Positions 25,041 to 34,747 of a stretch of DNA of 64,000 nucleotides are shown piece by piece (position 1 is the first letter of the stretch; each line of letters begins with the position of its first letter). The stretch is taken from assembly GCF_040049255.1 (NCBI RefSeq), contig NZ_JBDZDR010000003.1:593541-657540 (forward strand), given 5' to 3'. Below the pieces are notes generated by a model. It searched no databases. It saw only the letters and a list, made by a program, of their open reading frames with translations, and was not told the origin of the DNA. The stretch comes from Pseudaminobacter sp040049255 (GTDB taxonomy: Bacteria; Pseudomonadota; Alphaproteobacteria; Rhizobiales; Rhizobiaceae). The position numbers and the translations under genes are program-made.

Positions 25041-25571
25041 ATGACGATAAAGCCGCTGATCATCCTTCCCGATCCTGTCCTGCGCCAGGTTTCCAAGCCC
25101 GTAGAGCGCGTGGACGAAGAGCTGCGCAAGCTGGCCGACGACATGCTGGAGACGATGTACGACGCGCCGGGCATCGGCCTCGCGGCGATCCAGATCGGCA
25201 TTCCGCTGCGCATGCTGGTGATTGACCTGGCCAAGGAAGGCGAGCCGCCGGCACCGATGGTCGTCGTCAACCCCGAGATCCTGCACGGCTCGGACGAGCG
25301 CTCGCTGTACGAGGAAGGCTGCCTGTCGATCCCGGACTATTACGCCGAGGTCGAGCGGCCGGCCACGGTGCGCGCGAAATTCCTCGATCGCGAGGGCAAG
25401 CAGCAGGAGATCGTGGCCGAGGGGCTCTTGGCCACCTGCCTGCAGCACGAAATCGACCACCTGAACGGCGTGCTGTTCATCGACCATATCTCCAAGCTGA
25501 AGCGCGACATGGTGATGCGCAAGTTCAAGAAGCTGGCCAAGGACCGCCCGCCGAGCCGCATGGTGGGGTAA
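25041..25571 (+). CDS. def: Peptide deformylase
   Basis: A 176-residue metalloenzyme removing the N-terminal formyl group from nascent proteins. All three family motifs are present: GIGLAAIQI, EGCLSIPD and QHEIDHLNG. ATG 25041 is preferred over GTG 25032 because AGGTGAAG provides a ribosome site before it. It is the first gene of the def-fmt-truA set, here interrupted by a FitAB toxin-antitoxin module. Confidence 0.97.
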   Translation: MTIKPLIILPDPVLRQVSKPVERVDEELRKLADDMLETMYDAPGIGLAAIQIGIPLRMLVIDLAKEGEPPAPMVVVNPEILHGSDERSLYEEGCLSIPDYYAEVERPATVRAKFLDREGKQQEIVAEGLLATCLQHEIDHLNGVLFIDHISKLKRDMVMRKFKKLAKDRPPSRMVG

Positions 25572-25623
25572 CACCCGGGCTTTGAGCCTGTTTCGGTTGT
25601 AGATTGCGGGCTCGCAGCTTGGC

Positions 25624-25640
25624 TGATATCGTCGATATCA
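25624..25640. promoter_or_regulatory. Palindromic operator of the FitA-like antitoxin
   Basis: Perfect inverted repeat, TGATATCG and CGATATCA around a single T, ending four bases before the ATGGAGG ribosome-site region of the antitoxin. The size and place fit a ribbon-helix-helix antitoxin's own operator. Confidence 0.6.
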
Positions 25641-25656
25641 AGCTATGGAGGCGCAT

Positions 25657-25947
25657 GTGAGCGATCTGTTGATCAGAAACATGCCGGACGCCTTGAAAGC
25701 CGATCTGGCAAAGAAGGCCGAGCAGAACGGCCGTAGCCTTTCCGAGGAGGCGAAAGCGCGTCTGCGAAAGAGCCTCCTTGAAGACGTCAACGCTGAGACA
25801 CAACCCAAGCAAAATGCCTATGACGCGATCAGAAGCATTTTCGTCGAAGCGGATTCATTGATGAACGACGAGGAGCACGCCGAATTCATGCGTGCGATCG
25901 AGGAAGGCCGGAGGGATACAGGGCGGCCTGTTCCTGAATTCGAATGA
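25657..25947 (+). CDS. FitA-like antitoxin (ribbon-helix-helix)
   Basis: A 96-residue antitoxin beginning MSDLLIRNMPDALKADLAKKA, the FitA/Arc ribbon-helix-helix start, followed by GRSLSEEAKARL. The C-terminal tail GRRDTGRPVPEFE is the toxin-binding segment. GTG 25657 is favoured because GGAGG lies five bases upstream; ATG 25645 would contain that site. Its stop overlaps the toxin start (ATGA). The partner toxin is disrupted, so this antitoxin is probably an orphan that may still repress its own operator. Confidence 0.8.
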   Translation: MSDLLIRNMPDALKADLAKKAEQNGRSLSEEAKARLRKSLLEDVNAETQPKQNAYDAIRSIFVEADSLMNDEEHAEFMRAIEEGRRDTGRPVPEFE

Positions 25948-26368
25948 TCGTCCTCGACACGAATGTCGTGTCCGAGGTTTCGCACGAGCGATCGAATCCA
26001 GCTGTTGTGGCCTGACTCAGGGCGAAGGACGAGGCCGAACTCTTCCTTTGCATCCCGGTCGTGGCCGAGCTTCGTTCGGCGCCCAGCGCTTCATGCTGCG
26101 AAACCGCAGTCCAAAGCACCTGATTGCGTTCGATCGGCTGGTTCAGGGGCATTTTCGCGATCGGATATTGCCGATGGATGTGGTTGCGGCGTCAAGATAC
26201 GGTGAGATCTATGCCGCGCGTGAAGGAGCGGGGCGGCCGATCGGGATCATGGACGCCATGATCGCCGCGATCTGCCTCGTACATGATGCCATGCTCGCCA
26301 CGCGCAATGTGCGTGACTTTGACGGGCTTGACCTGAAGCTCGTAAACCCGTTTGAAGCGGGTGAATGA
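25944..26368 (+). pseudogene. FitB-like PIN toxin, disrupted
   Basis: The reading starts MIVLDTNVVSEVSHERSNPAVVA, the normal FitB N-terminus, then meets TGA at 26013-26015, where relatives have Trp (AVVAWL). Beyond the stop the same frame continues with EAELFLCIPVVAELR. After about 26085 the homology moves to another frame (RYGEIYAAREGAGRPIGIMDAMIAA, then ATRNVRDFDG and VNPFE). So one nonsense change and at least one frameshift separate the halves. The last PIN acids (IMDAMIAAI, NVRDFDG) survive, which marks the lesion as fairly recent. The product should be inactive. Confidence 0.8.
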
Positions 26369-26418
26369 CCGGCGCGCCGCGTTGCGCGCCGACCAACAAC
26401 AGCCGGATTGGGACAAGA

Positions 26419-27354
26419 ATGCCGCTTCGCGTCATCTTCATGGGTACGCCGGATTTTTCCGTGCCGACGCTGGCCGCCATCGCTGCGGCCGGGCATGAGG
26501 TGGTCTGCGTCTACACCCAGCCGCCGCGCCCGGCAGGCCGGCGCGGACTGGAGCTGACGCCGTCGCCGGTGCAGCGCGAGGCCGAGCGGCTGGGCATCGA
26601 GGTGCGCACGCCGCTGTCCCTGAAGGGCGAGGCCGAGCAGGAAGCGTTTCGCGCGCTTGACGCGGATGTCGCCGTAGTGGTGGCCTATGGGCTGCTGCTG
26701 CCGAAGGCCATTCTCGAGGGCACGCGGCTCGGCTGCTATAACGGGCACGCCTCGCTGCTGCCACGCTGGCGCGGGGCCGCCCCCATCCAGCGCGCCATCA
26801 TGGCCGGAGACGGCGAGACCGGCATGATGGTCATGAAGATGGACATCGGGCTCGACACCGGCCCGGTGGCGCTCGCGGCAAAGGTTGAGATCGGCCCGGA
26901 TATGACGGCCGGCGAGTTGCACGACCGGCTGATGGAGCAGGGCGCTGGCCTGATGGTCGAGGCGCTGGCGAAGCTGGAGCAGGGCGACATGCCTTTGACC
27001 GCGCAGCCCGAAGACGGCGTGGTCTACGCCCGAAAGATCGATAAGGCCGAAACGCGCATAGATTGGGCGCAGCCGGGATCGGAAGTGCACAACCACATTC
27101 GCGGCCTGTCGCCGTTCCCGGGTGCCTGGTGCGAGGTGACGATCGGCGGCAAGGCCGAGCGGCTGAAGGTGCTGCGCACGACGCCTGGCGAGGGGAGTGG
27201 CGCGGCGGGCGAGATACTGGATGAATCTCTCACGGTTGCCTGCGGCGAAGGGGCCGTGCGCCTGCTGGAAGTGCAGCGCGCCGGCGGTAAAATCATTTCG
27301 GCGGAAGAGTTTTTGCGCGGGGCCAAGCTCGGCAAGGGAGGAAAGCTCTCATGA
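26419..27354 (+). CDS. fmt: Methionyl-tRNA formyltransferase
   Basis: A 311-residue enzyme that formylates initiator Met-tRNA using 10-formyltetrahydrofolate. The N-terminal Rossmann domain opens with RVIFMGTPDFSVPTL; the catalytic HASLLPRWRGAAPIQRAI follows near residue 108, and a C-terminal tRNA-binding domain completes the usual length. The ATG at 26419 has GGGACAAG before it. An 18-codon longer reading overlaps the broken toxin and is not used. In related genomes fmt usually follows def directly; here the toxin-antitoxin remnant separates them. The stop overlaps the next gene's ATG (ATGA). Confidence 0.95.
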   Translation: MPLRVIFMGTPDFSVPTLAAIAAAGHEVVCVYTQPPRPAGRRGLELTPSPVQREAERLGIEVRTPLSLKGEAEQEAFRALDADVAVVVAYGLLLPKAILEGTRLGCYNGHASLLPRWRGAAPIQRAIMAGDGETGMMVMKMDIGLDTGPVALAAKVEIGPDMTAGELHDRLMEQGAGLMVEALAKLEQGDMPLTAQPEDGVVYARKIDKAETRIDWAQPGSEVHNHIRGLSPFPGAWCEVTIGGKAERLKVLRTTPGEGSGAAGEILDESLTVACGEGAVRLLEVQRAGGKIISAEEFLRGAKLGKGGKLS

Positions 27355-27851
27355 GCACGGTAACCGTAAGGAAGGCGACGCCTGAGGACCGGAAGGCGAT
27401 TTTCGGCGTCGAGGAGCGCGCCTTCGGGCGCAAGCATGAGGCGGATCTTGTCGAGCGCATCGTGGTCGACGGCGAGCAGCTTCTGGAACTGGTTGCCGAG
27501 AAGGACGGCAGCATCGTCGGGCATGTCCTGTTCTCGCGGCTGCTGGTCGATCCCGACGGCACGGCATTCGATGCCGTTTCGCTGGCGCCGCTGGCGGTGG
27601 ACCCTGACTATCAGGGGCACGGCGTGGGCAGCGCGCTGGTAAGGCGCGGGCACGAGATCTTGCAGGAGCGCGGCGAGAAGCTCTCCATCGTGGTGGGCGA
27701 TCCTGCCTACTACGGCCGCTTCGGCTATGCCCGCGCGGGCGCCGAAAACTTCACGAGCGACTATCAGGGCGATGCCATGCAGGCACTTTACTGGGGCGAG
27801 GCCCCGACCAGCGGCCAGTTGGCCCATCCCCGCGCCTTTGCCGGTTGGTGA
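27351..27851 (+). CDS. GNAT-family N-acetyltransferase
   Basis: A 166-residue GNAT protein of the YhbS-like branch. Key features are the strand LAVDPDYQGHGVGSALVRRGHE, containing the acetyl-CoA pyrophosphate loop (Q/R-x-x-G-x-G/A), and later VGDPAYYGRFGYARAG typical of this branch. It overlaps fmt by 4 nt and truA begins 3 nt later, so the three are one transcript. Substrate unknown. The lower, charge-rich N-terminus (RKATPEDRKAIFGVEERAF) is normal for the branch. Confidence 0.88.
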   Translation: MSTVTVRKATPEDRKAIFGVEERAFGRKHEADLVERIVVDGEQLLELVAEKDGSIVGHVLFSRLLVDPDGTAFDAVSLAPLAVDPDYQGHGVGSALVRRGHEILQERGEKLSIVVGDPAYYGRFGYARAGAENFTSDYQGDAMQALYWGEAPTSGQLAHPRAFAGW

Positions 27852-27854
27852 TCA

Positions 27855-28607
27855 GTGCCGCGCTATCGCCTCGACATCGAATATGACGGAACCGCCTATG
27901 CCGGCTGGCAGCGCCAGGATGGCCCCGCCACCGTGCAGGGCGCCATCGAACAGGCCATCAAGGGTTTTTCCGGCCAGGAGGTGACGCTGCGCGGCGCCGG
28001 CCGCACCGATGCCGGCGTGCATGCAACCGGGCAGGTCGGCCATGTCGACCTCGACAAGAACTGGCGCGACGACACGGTTCGCGATGCGGTGAACGCGCAT
28101 TTGCAGATGGCCGGCGAGGCGGTGGCCATATTGGCTGCGCGCATGGTGCCGGACGATTTCGACGCGCGCTTTTCCGCCACCGGCAGGCAATATCTCTACC
28201 GCATCCTCAACCGCCGCGCGCCGGCCGCACTGGAGGCACACCGCGTCTGGCTGGTGCAGAAGCCGCTGGACGCCGAGGCCATGCAGGCGGCGGCGCAGGT
28301 GCTGGTGGGGCGGCACGACTTCACCACCTTCCGCTCGCAGCAGTGCCAGGCTGCCAGCCCCATACGCACGCTCGACCGCTTTGACGTGGTGCGCAATGGC
28401 GACCTCATCGAAATCCATGCCGCAGCGCGCTCATTCCTGCACAACCAGGTGCGCTCCATGGTGGGCACCATCAAGCGAGTGGGCGAGGGAGCCTGGACGG
28501 CGCAGGACGTGAAGGACGCGCTTGAGGCGAAGGACAGGGCAGCCTGCGGCACGGTGGCGCCGCCGCAAGGGCTTTACCTGACAGGGGTCGACTACCCGGA
28601 AGCGTAG
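27855..28607 (+). CDS. truA: tRNA pseudouridine(38-40) synthase
   Basis: A 250-residue pseudouridine synthase acting on positions 38-40 of tRNA anticodon stems. The catalytic Asp is in GAGRTDAGVHA near residue 52; YDGTAYAGWQRQ starts the protein and the late SFLHNQVRSMVG helix is conserved. The start is GTG 27855, three bases after the GNAT stop. The 3' end overlaps the convergent membrane-protein gene by 16 bp. Confidence 0.96.
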   Translation: MPRYRLDIEYDGTAYAGWQRQDGPATVQGAIEQAIKGFSGQEVTLRGAGRTDAGVHATGQVGHVDLDKNWRDDTVRDAVNAHLQMAGEAVAILAARMVPDDFDARFSATGRQYLYRILNRRAPAALEAHRVWLVQKPLDAEAMQAAAQVLVGRHDFTTFRSQQCQAASPIRTLDRFDVVRNGDLIEIHAAARSFLHNQVRSMVGTIKRVGEGAWTAQDVKDALEAKDRAACGTVAPPQGLYLTGVDYPEA

Positions 28608-29188
28608 ATTCCGAAAACGGACTGCAGCACTACCAGAACGGTGATCGAGGCCGCCAGCATGCCGGCAAAGACGGCACTGCCAAAGGCGGTGCCCTTGGCG
28701 ATGACGACATTGGTGAGACGCCAGGTAAGCACCATGGACAGGCTGAACAGTGCCAGCGACACCGCCGTGAAGAACCCCGAATTGGCCGGCAGGATGAGCC
28801 GCAGCAGGGCGGCAGGCAGCAGCAGCCAGGACAGGATTGCCGTGCCCCAGTTCAGCGCCACGACATATTGCACGAAGCGGTCGCGGATACCGGCCAGCGG
28901 CGCGGCGAAGGCGAGCGCCACCAGCGGCAATATCCAGGTGCCGAGGTCCACCACCGCAAGCCGCAGCAGATAGGAGAAGGGCCCCACCGGCGCGGCCGGA
29001 TCGGCGCCGAGTTCCTTGGCGGTGCCCACCCAGCCCACGATCAGCGGCGGCAGCGCAATCACGATGGCGAAAAACGAATTCCAGAAGCCATCGGCCGAGA
29101 TGTCGAGCAGGCCCAGGCCGTCCCGGCGGCCCGTCATCAGTCGCCAGGCGCCGACCAGATATCGCTCTATGTCGTCGGCGGGCGGCAT
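28592..29188 (-). CDS. Conserved membrane protein of unknown function
   Basis: A 198-residue protein with about five hydrophobic helices (near residues 33-50, 70-95, 105-130, 138-160, 168-195) and a short cytoplasmic N-terminus rich in D and R. No transporter motif was recognised. The ATG at 29188 lies 2 nt after the dapE stop, so it is translationally tied to dapE; a longer reading runs antisense-like through dapE and is rejected. It may be a chaperone or small transporter, but I cannot say. It converges with truA. Confidence 0.75.
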   Translation of the reverse strand: MPPADDIERYLVGAWRLMTGRRDGLGLLDISADGFWNSFFAIVIALPPLIVGWVGTAKELGADPAAPVGPFSYLLRLAVVDLGTWILPLVALAFAAPLAGIRDRFVQYVVALNWGTAILSWLLLPAALLRLILPANSGFFTAVSLALFSLSMVLTWRLTNVVIAKGTAFGSAVFAGMLAASITVLVVLQSVFGIYASG

Positions 29189-29190
29189 TG

Positions 29191-30384
29191 TCAGCCTCGT
29201 TCGAACCAGTCCCGGATGAATCGAGCGTAGATATCGGTCAGAGTCTCGAGATCGGCAACCGCCACGCGCTCGTCCACCATGTGCATGGTCTTGCCGACCA
29301 GGCCGAATTCGACCACCGGGCAGTGGTCCTTGATGAAGCGCGCGTCCGATGTGCCGCCGGAAGTCGACAGCGCCGGCTTGCGCCCGACGACGGCTTCGAC
29401 CGAGCCGCTCAGCGTCTCGATCAGCTTCTCGTCGCGAGTGAGAAAGACGTGGCTCGGCCCGTCGCGCCAAGCGAGCTCGAACTCGATGGGCTCCTTGCGG
29501 CCCTTGCGGTATTTCTTGCGGCCGCTGGCAACGTCGAGCCGGTTGTGGATCTCGGCCTGGATGGTCTCCGCCGTCCAAGTATCGTTGAAGCGGATGTTGA
29601 AGGTGGCAGTTGCCTTGGCCGGGATGACATTGGTGGCCGGATTGCCCACGTCGACAGTGGTGATCTCCAGATTTGTCGGCTGGAAATCCTGCGTGCCCTC
29701 GTCGAAGTCGGGCACGAGGAGCGCGTCGAGCAGGGTCATCAGCCCACGCACCGGATTGTCGGCGAGGTGCGGATAGGCAGCGTGACCCTGGCGGCCGTTG
29801 ACGGTGATGGCGCCGGAAAGCGAGCCGCGCCGGCCAATCTTGATCATGTCGCCGAGAACGTCGGGGTTGGTCGGCTCGCCGACGATGGAAGCATCCCACG
29901 TCTCGCCCTTGGCTGCCGCCCAGTCGAGCAGCTTGGTGGTGCCGTTGATGGCGGGGCCTTCCTCGTCGCCGGTGATCAGTAGCGAAACGGAACCCTTCGG
30001 CTTGCCATGCGTCTCGATGTGGCGGGCAAGGGCTGCCACGAAGCAGGCGATGCCGCCCTTCATGTCCACCGCGCCGCGACCGTACATCTCGCCATTGTCG
30101 ACGGTCGCCGAGAAGGGCGGGTGCTTCCAGGCTGCCTCGTCGCCAACCGGCACCACGTCGGTGTGGCCGGCAAACATCAGGTGCGGGCCGTTGCCGGAGA
30201 GCCGGGCATAGAGGTTTTCAATGTCGGGCGTGCCCTCCTCGGAGAACACCGGCCGCTCGACCGTGAAGCCGAGTGGCTTCAGCATGGCTTCGAGCGCGGA
30301 GAGCGCGCCGCCCTCGGCGGGCGTCACGGAGGGGCAGCGGATAAGGGCGGCGAGGTTTTCGGCGGGATCTTTTGGCAGCATCAT
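29191..30384 (-). CDS. dapE: Succinyl-diaminopimelate desuccinylase
   Basis: A 397-residue zinc peptidase of the M20 family that removes succinate from N-succinyl-LL-DAP, giving LL-DAP for lysine and peptidoglycan. It shows the metal ligands in FAGHTDVVP, GRGAVDMKGG and TGDEEGPA, the dimerisation domain in the middle (NGRQGHAAYP), and SGGTSDARFI with a final HMVDERV. Length is typical (about 375-400). dapD is 2.5 kb away on the same strand, completing the succinylase branch steps on each side of dapC. Confidence 0.95.
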   Translation of the reverse strand: MMLPKDPAENLAALIRCPSVTPAEGGALSALEAMLKPLGFTVERPVFSEEGTPDIENLYARLSGNGPHLMFAGHTDVVPVGDEAAWKHPPFSATVDNGEMYGRGAVDMKGGIACFVAALARHIETHGKPKGSVSLLITGDEEGPAINGTTKLLDWAAAKGETWDASIVGEPTNPDVLGDMIKIGRRGSLSGAITVNGRQGHAAYPHLADNPVRGLMTLLDALLVPDFDEGTQDFQPTNLEITTVDVGNPATNVIPAKATATFNIRFNDTWTAETIQAEIHNRLDVASGRKKYRKGRKEPIEFELAWRDGPSHVFLTRDEKLIETLSGSVEAVVGRKPALSTSGGTSDARFIKDHCPVVEFGLVGKTMHMVDERVAVADLETLTDIYARFIRDWFERG

Positions 30385-30501
30385 GGCGATGAGGGATAGT
30401 CGAAAGCGGCGCGGCTGTCACGCCCGAGATGGGGGCCGCGGAGCCTTGCCGCGCTTATGGTTTTCGTGCCGTATAGCGCTGCGCCGAAAGAGGTTTTTCC
30501 C

Positions 30502-31539
30502 ATGATCGGTACAAATACCCGGATCGTCATCGCCGGCGCCGGCAGCATAGGTTGCTATGCCGGCGGCTGCCTGGCGCTTGCGGGCCGCAGCGTGCGGTTT
30601 CTTTGCCGGCCGCAGATCGAGGCGATGTTGCGAACCGGCGGCCTGCGCGTCACCGATCTCGACAGCCGCGACGCGCGGCTGGACGCAGCCGAGCTTTCCG
30701 CAACTACCGACCCGGCCGAGGCGCTGGCCGAAGCCGGCGTGATACTGGTTACCGTCAAGAGCGGGGCGACGGATGAGATGGCCAGGCTCATTGCCGTCCA
30801 CGCGCCGGCCGACGCGGTGGTGGTCAGCCTGCAGAATGGCGTCGACAATGTCGGCAGGCTGCAATCCCTGCTTGGCGGCCGGCAAGTGCTGGCCGGCATG
30901 GTGCCGTTCAATGTGGTGCAGGCGAGCGAGCCGGACGGCCTGCATGTCCATCGCGCCACCGAAGGAACGGTGCTGATCGAGGATCGCGTGCCGGGGCTTG
31001 CCGAACTGCTCGATGTCGAGGGTTTTGCGGTCGAAACACATGGCGCCATGCCGGGAGTTCTGTGGGGAAAGCTTCTGCTCAACCTCAATAATGCCTTGGT
31101 GGCGCTGTCGGACCTGCCTCTGGCCGCGCAGCTTGCCGATCGTCGCTGGCGGGTGATTCTGGCGCGCCAGATCGAAGAAGCGCTGGCGGTGCTGAAGGCG
31201 GCCTCGATCGTGCCGGGCAGGATCGGTGGGCTGCGCCCCGCCCTGTTGCCCACGGTCCTGCGCCTGCCCGATTGGCTCTTCAGGCTCGTGGCGAGGCGGA
31301 TGCTGATGGTCGACCCGCAAGCGCGTTCCTCGATGTGGGAGGATCTCGAACGTGGCCGGCCGACCGAGATCGACGAGTTTCAGGGCAAGATCCTGCGCTT
31401 GGCGCGGGACACGGGAACGCGGGCACCGCTGACCGCTCGCCTGGAGCGGCTGGTGCGGGAAGCCGAGGCCACGGGAACGGGTTCGCCGCAGCTTTCGCCC
31501 GAGGCGGTGCTGGACGAGGAAGCCGCCCGCCGCATATGA
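30502..31539 (+). CDS. panE: Ketopantoate reductase family protein
   Basis: A 345-residue NADPH-dependent reductase of the PanE/ApbA family. GAGSIGCYAGG (10-20) is the Rossmann nucleotide loop, the catalytic Lys is in VKSGATDEM, and WGKLLLNLNNALVAL is the C-terminal domain's conserved helix; the late SSMWEDLERGRPTEIDE is also typical. If true PanE, it makes pantoate for coenzyme A; many paralogues act on other 2-keto acids. The ATG at 30502 follows AAAGAGG. It is divergent from dapE. Confidence 0.88.
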   Translation: MIGTNTRIVIAGAGSIGCYAGGCLALAGRSVRFLCRPQIEAMLRTGGLRVTDLDSRDARLDAAELSATTDPAEALAEAGVILVTVKSGATDEMARLIAVHAPADAVVVSLQNGVDNVGRLQSLLGGRQVLAGMVPFNVVQASEPDGLHVHRATEGTVLIEDRVPGLAELLDVEGFAVETHGAMPGVLWGKLLLNLNNALVALSDLPLAAQLADRRWRVILARQIEEALAVLKAASIVPGRIGGLRPALLPTVLRLPDWLFRLVARRMLMVDPQARSSMWEDLERGRPTEIDEFQGKILRLARDTGTRAPLTARLERLVREAEATGTGSPQLSPEAVLDEEAARRI

Positions 31540-31622
31540 CGGGCAAACCGGCCGGCGCATTGCACGCCGCTGGCCGGCTCCGATAAAATGGTCGTTCAAC
31601 GGCCAGGAATGGGTGAAGAAAG

Positions 31623-32339
31623 ATGCCGTCGGTCCAGCCTTCCCTCACCACAATCGGCTTCGACGCCGACGACACGCTCTGGCAGAACGAGCAGTTCTTC
31701 CGCCAGACGGAGAGGCACTTTACCTCGCTGCTGGCCGAGCACGCCGAGGGCCACGATATCGAGGCGCGGCTCCTGGAAGCCGAGAGACGGAACCTTGCCC
31801 TCTACGGCTTCGGCATCAAGGGCTTCACCCTTTCGATGATCGAGACGGCGCTGGAGATCAGCGGCGGCAAGGTGCCGCCAAAGGTGATTCGCGAAATCCT
31901 CGACGCCGGCCGCGACATGCTGAGCCATCCGGTCGAGACGCTGCCGCATGTGCGCGAGACGCTGGAGGAACTGGCCGGCGCCTACAGGCTGGTGCTGATC
32001 ACCAAGGGCGACCTTTTCGACCAGGAGCGCAAGCTGGCGCAGTCGGGTCTGGGCGAATTGTTCGACGCGGTCGAGATCGTCAGCGACAAGAACCCGGCCA
32101 CCTATCATCGCGTCTTCAACCGCCATGGCGACGGGCCGGGCCGCAGCATGATGGTGGGCAATTCGCTGAAATCCGACGTGGTGCCGGCAATCGAGGCGGG
32201 GAGCTGGGGCGTATATGTCCCGCACGACCTGACCTGGGTGCTGGAACATGCCGAGGAGCCGACGGCAGCGCCGCGGTTCTGCCGGCTGCAGCATCTGGGC
32301 GAACTGGGCGAGCTGATCGAAAGGCTTGGGCGGGGCTGA
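31623..32339 (+). CDS. HAD-family hydrolase
   Basis: A 238-residue HAD phosphatase, class I cap. The nucleophile motif is FDADDTLW (D14, D16), motif II is VLITKG, motif III includes KNPATYHRVF and motif IV is GNSLKSDVVP. It starts 84 nt after panE on the same strand and may be co-transcribed. The substrate is unknown; YjjG/Gph-like dephosphorylation of small metabolites is possible. It converges with the DUF805 gene. Confidence 0.88.
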   Translation: MPSVQPSLTTIGFDADDTLWQNEQFFRQTERHFTSLLAEHAEGHDIEARLLEAERRNLALYGFGIKGFTLSMIETALEISGGKVPPKVIREILDAGRDMLSHPVETLPHVRETLEELAGAYRLVLITKGDLFDQERKLAQSGLGELFDAVEIVSDKNPATYHRVFNRHGDGPGRSMMVGNSLKSDVVPAIEAGSWGVYVPHDLTWVLEHAEEPTAAPRFCRLQHLGELGELIERLGRG

Positions 32340-32367
32340 GGAGTGCCCGCTCACGCACGAAGCGCTG

Positions 32368-32739
32368 CTAGGTAACCGAATTGGTGTAGCGGCCGTAGCG
32401 GTTGCGGCCTGTGCTGCCCGGTATGATGCAAAGCACCAGGAAGGCGACGATCGACACCACCGGGATGAACAGCGCGACGGCCATGATGCCGGGCTTGTCC
32501 ATGTCGTGCAGGCGTTTGACCGCTGCGGCGATATGCGTCCACAGGAACACCACGAAGGTCATGCCGAACACCGCCGACCAGGCCTGCGCGGCCGCGCTGT
32601 CGGCTGGAACACGGGTGAACTGATAGAGCGGGAACGACACCACCATCAGCATGAACAGGAACGCCAGCAGGAAGGCCGCCCGCCCGATGCGGCCGGTGAA
32701 GCGGAAGAACAGCCAGATGAATTGGTCTTTGTCAGGCAA
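32368..32739 (-). CDS. DUF805 inner-membrane protein
   Basis: A 123-residue protein with the DUF805 signature: FTGRIGRAAF near the start, then membrane helices, a KRLHDMDKPG loop and a C-terminal GRNRYGRYT. Function is not known for the family. Three or four hydrophobic helices are visible. It lies about 95 nt downstream of the dapD stop on the same strand. Confidence 0.9.
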   Translation of the reverse strand: MPDKDQFIWLFFRFTGRIGRAAFLLAFLFMLMVVSFPLYQFTRVPADSAAAQAWSAVFGMTFVVFLWTHIAAAVKRLHDMDKPGIMAVALFIPVVSIVAFLVLCIIPGSTGRNRYGRYTNSVT

Positions 32740-32835
32740 GTGGGTCCGGTCCGTATTGGTTTGCGCCCCTGGCCATCGCGAGCGCGCTGCTTGCGCGCCC
32801 GCGGTAGCGGAAAGTGCTTTCGTTTTGCCGAAAGA

Positions 32836-33690
<855 letters not shown>

Positions 33691-33836
33691 GAAAATGCTC
33701 CGTTACACGTGCTGTTAAGGCACGGGCCATAGGCTGTAATTAAGACGCGCGGACCCTATGTCAGGCCTGAAGAGGGGTCAATCACGAGAGCGCCGGAGAC
33801 GGTGCTGACATCAGAAAATTTGGACAGGAAGAACAC

Positions 33837-34676
33837 ATGAATCCGATGGAAAAGGCGGGCTGGACGCCGTTGCCGCATTCGACCGAGGACCTGGCCAGGG
33901 CCAAGGCCGTGCCGGACACGCCGCAGACGCGCGCCGCCACCTATCGGCTGGCTTGGGACGACGAGGACTTCATGACGCGGCGCGAACTGCGCGCGGTGCG
34001 GCTGCAACTGGAACTCTTGAAGCCCGAGATGATCCTTGCCGAACGCGGCATACGCTCCACGGTGATCCTGTTCGGCGGGGCGCGAATCCCCGAGCCTGGC
34101 GGTGAGGCCTGGGCGGCCAAGGACGAGACGCAGAAGCGGAACCTGGAAAAGAACAGCAAATATTACGACGAAGCGCGCAAGTTCGCGCAGCTCTGCTCGC
34201 GCTATTCGGCCACGTCGTATTTTCGCGAATATGTCGTGGTGACCGGCGGCGGCCCGGGCGTGATGGAGGCCGGAAACCGCGGCGCGGCCGATGTCGGCGC
34301 ACCATCCATAGGCCTCAACATCGTGCTGCCGCACGAGCAGGCGCCAAACCCCTACATCACGCCGGAGCTTTGCTTCAACTTCCACTATTTTGCGCTGCGC
34401 AAGATGCATTTCGTCATGCGCGCCAAGGCGGTGGCGGTGTTTCCGGGCGGCTTCGGCACCATGGACGAGCTGTTCGAGACGCTGACGCTGATCCAGACCG
34501 GGCGCATGGAGCGCGTGCCGGTGATCCTGTTCGGCCAGGAGTTCTGGGAACGGGCGCTCGACCTCGACTTTCTGGCCGAGCAGGGCACGATCACGCCCGG
34601 CGACCAGGACATCATCGACTTCGCCGAAACCGCCGACGAGGCGTGGGACATCATCCGCCGCTTCTACAAGCTCTGA
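33837..34676 (+). CDS. LOG-family Rossmann-fold protein (TIGR00730 type)
   Basis: A 279-residue lysine-decarboxylase-like LOG protein. The key motif PGGFGTMDELFE is intact, together with ILFGGARIPEPGG and TGGGPGVMEAGNRGA. These proteins cleave nucleotide 5'-monophosphates of cytokinins or other NMPs. The N-terminal 60 residues are an extension before the core. AGGAAG lies five bases before the ATG. It is divergent from dapD; the DUF2946-like gene follows 71 nt later. Confidence 0.92.
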   Translation: MNPMEKAGWTPLPHSTEDLARAKAVPDTPQTRAATYRLAWDDEDFMTRRELRAVRLQLELLKPEMILAERGIRSTVILFGGARIPEPGGEAWAAKDETQKRNLEKNSKYYDEARKFAQLCSRYSATSYFREYVVVTGGGPGVMEAGNRGAADVGAPSIGLNIVLPHEQAPNPYITPELCFNFHYFALRKMHFVMRAKAVAVFPGGFGTMDELFETLTLIQTGRMERVPVILFGQEFWERALDLDFLAEQGTITPGDQDIIDFAETADEAWDIIRRFYKL

Positions 34677-34747
34677 GTTTTCCGCGCGGGGATGCCGCAT
34701 CCGTCTCCGCTGGAAAGCATCGCGGCGTTCGGCTAGACCTTCTATCC

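Noticed and set aside
25892..26368. A separate 158-residue plus-strand gene after the antitoxin
   Set aside because: Its first 65 residues are not PIN-like and overlap the antitoxin and the toxin N-terminus in another frame. Only its end matches a FitB toxin, so it is the 3' part of a frameshifted gene.
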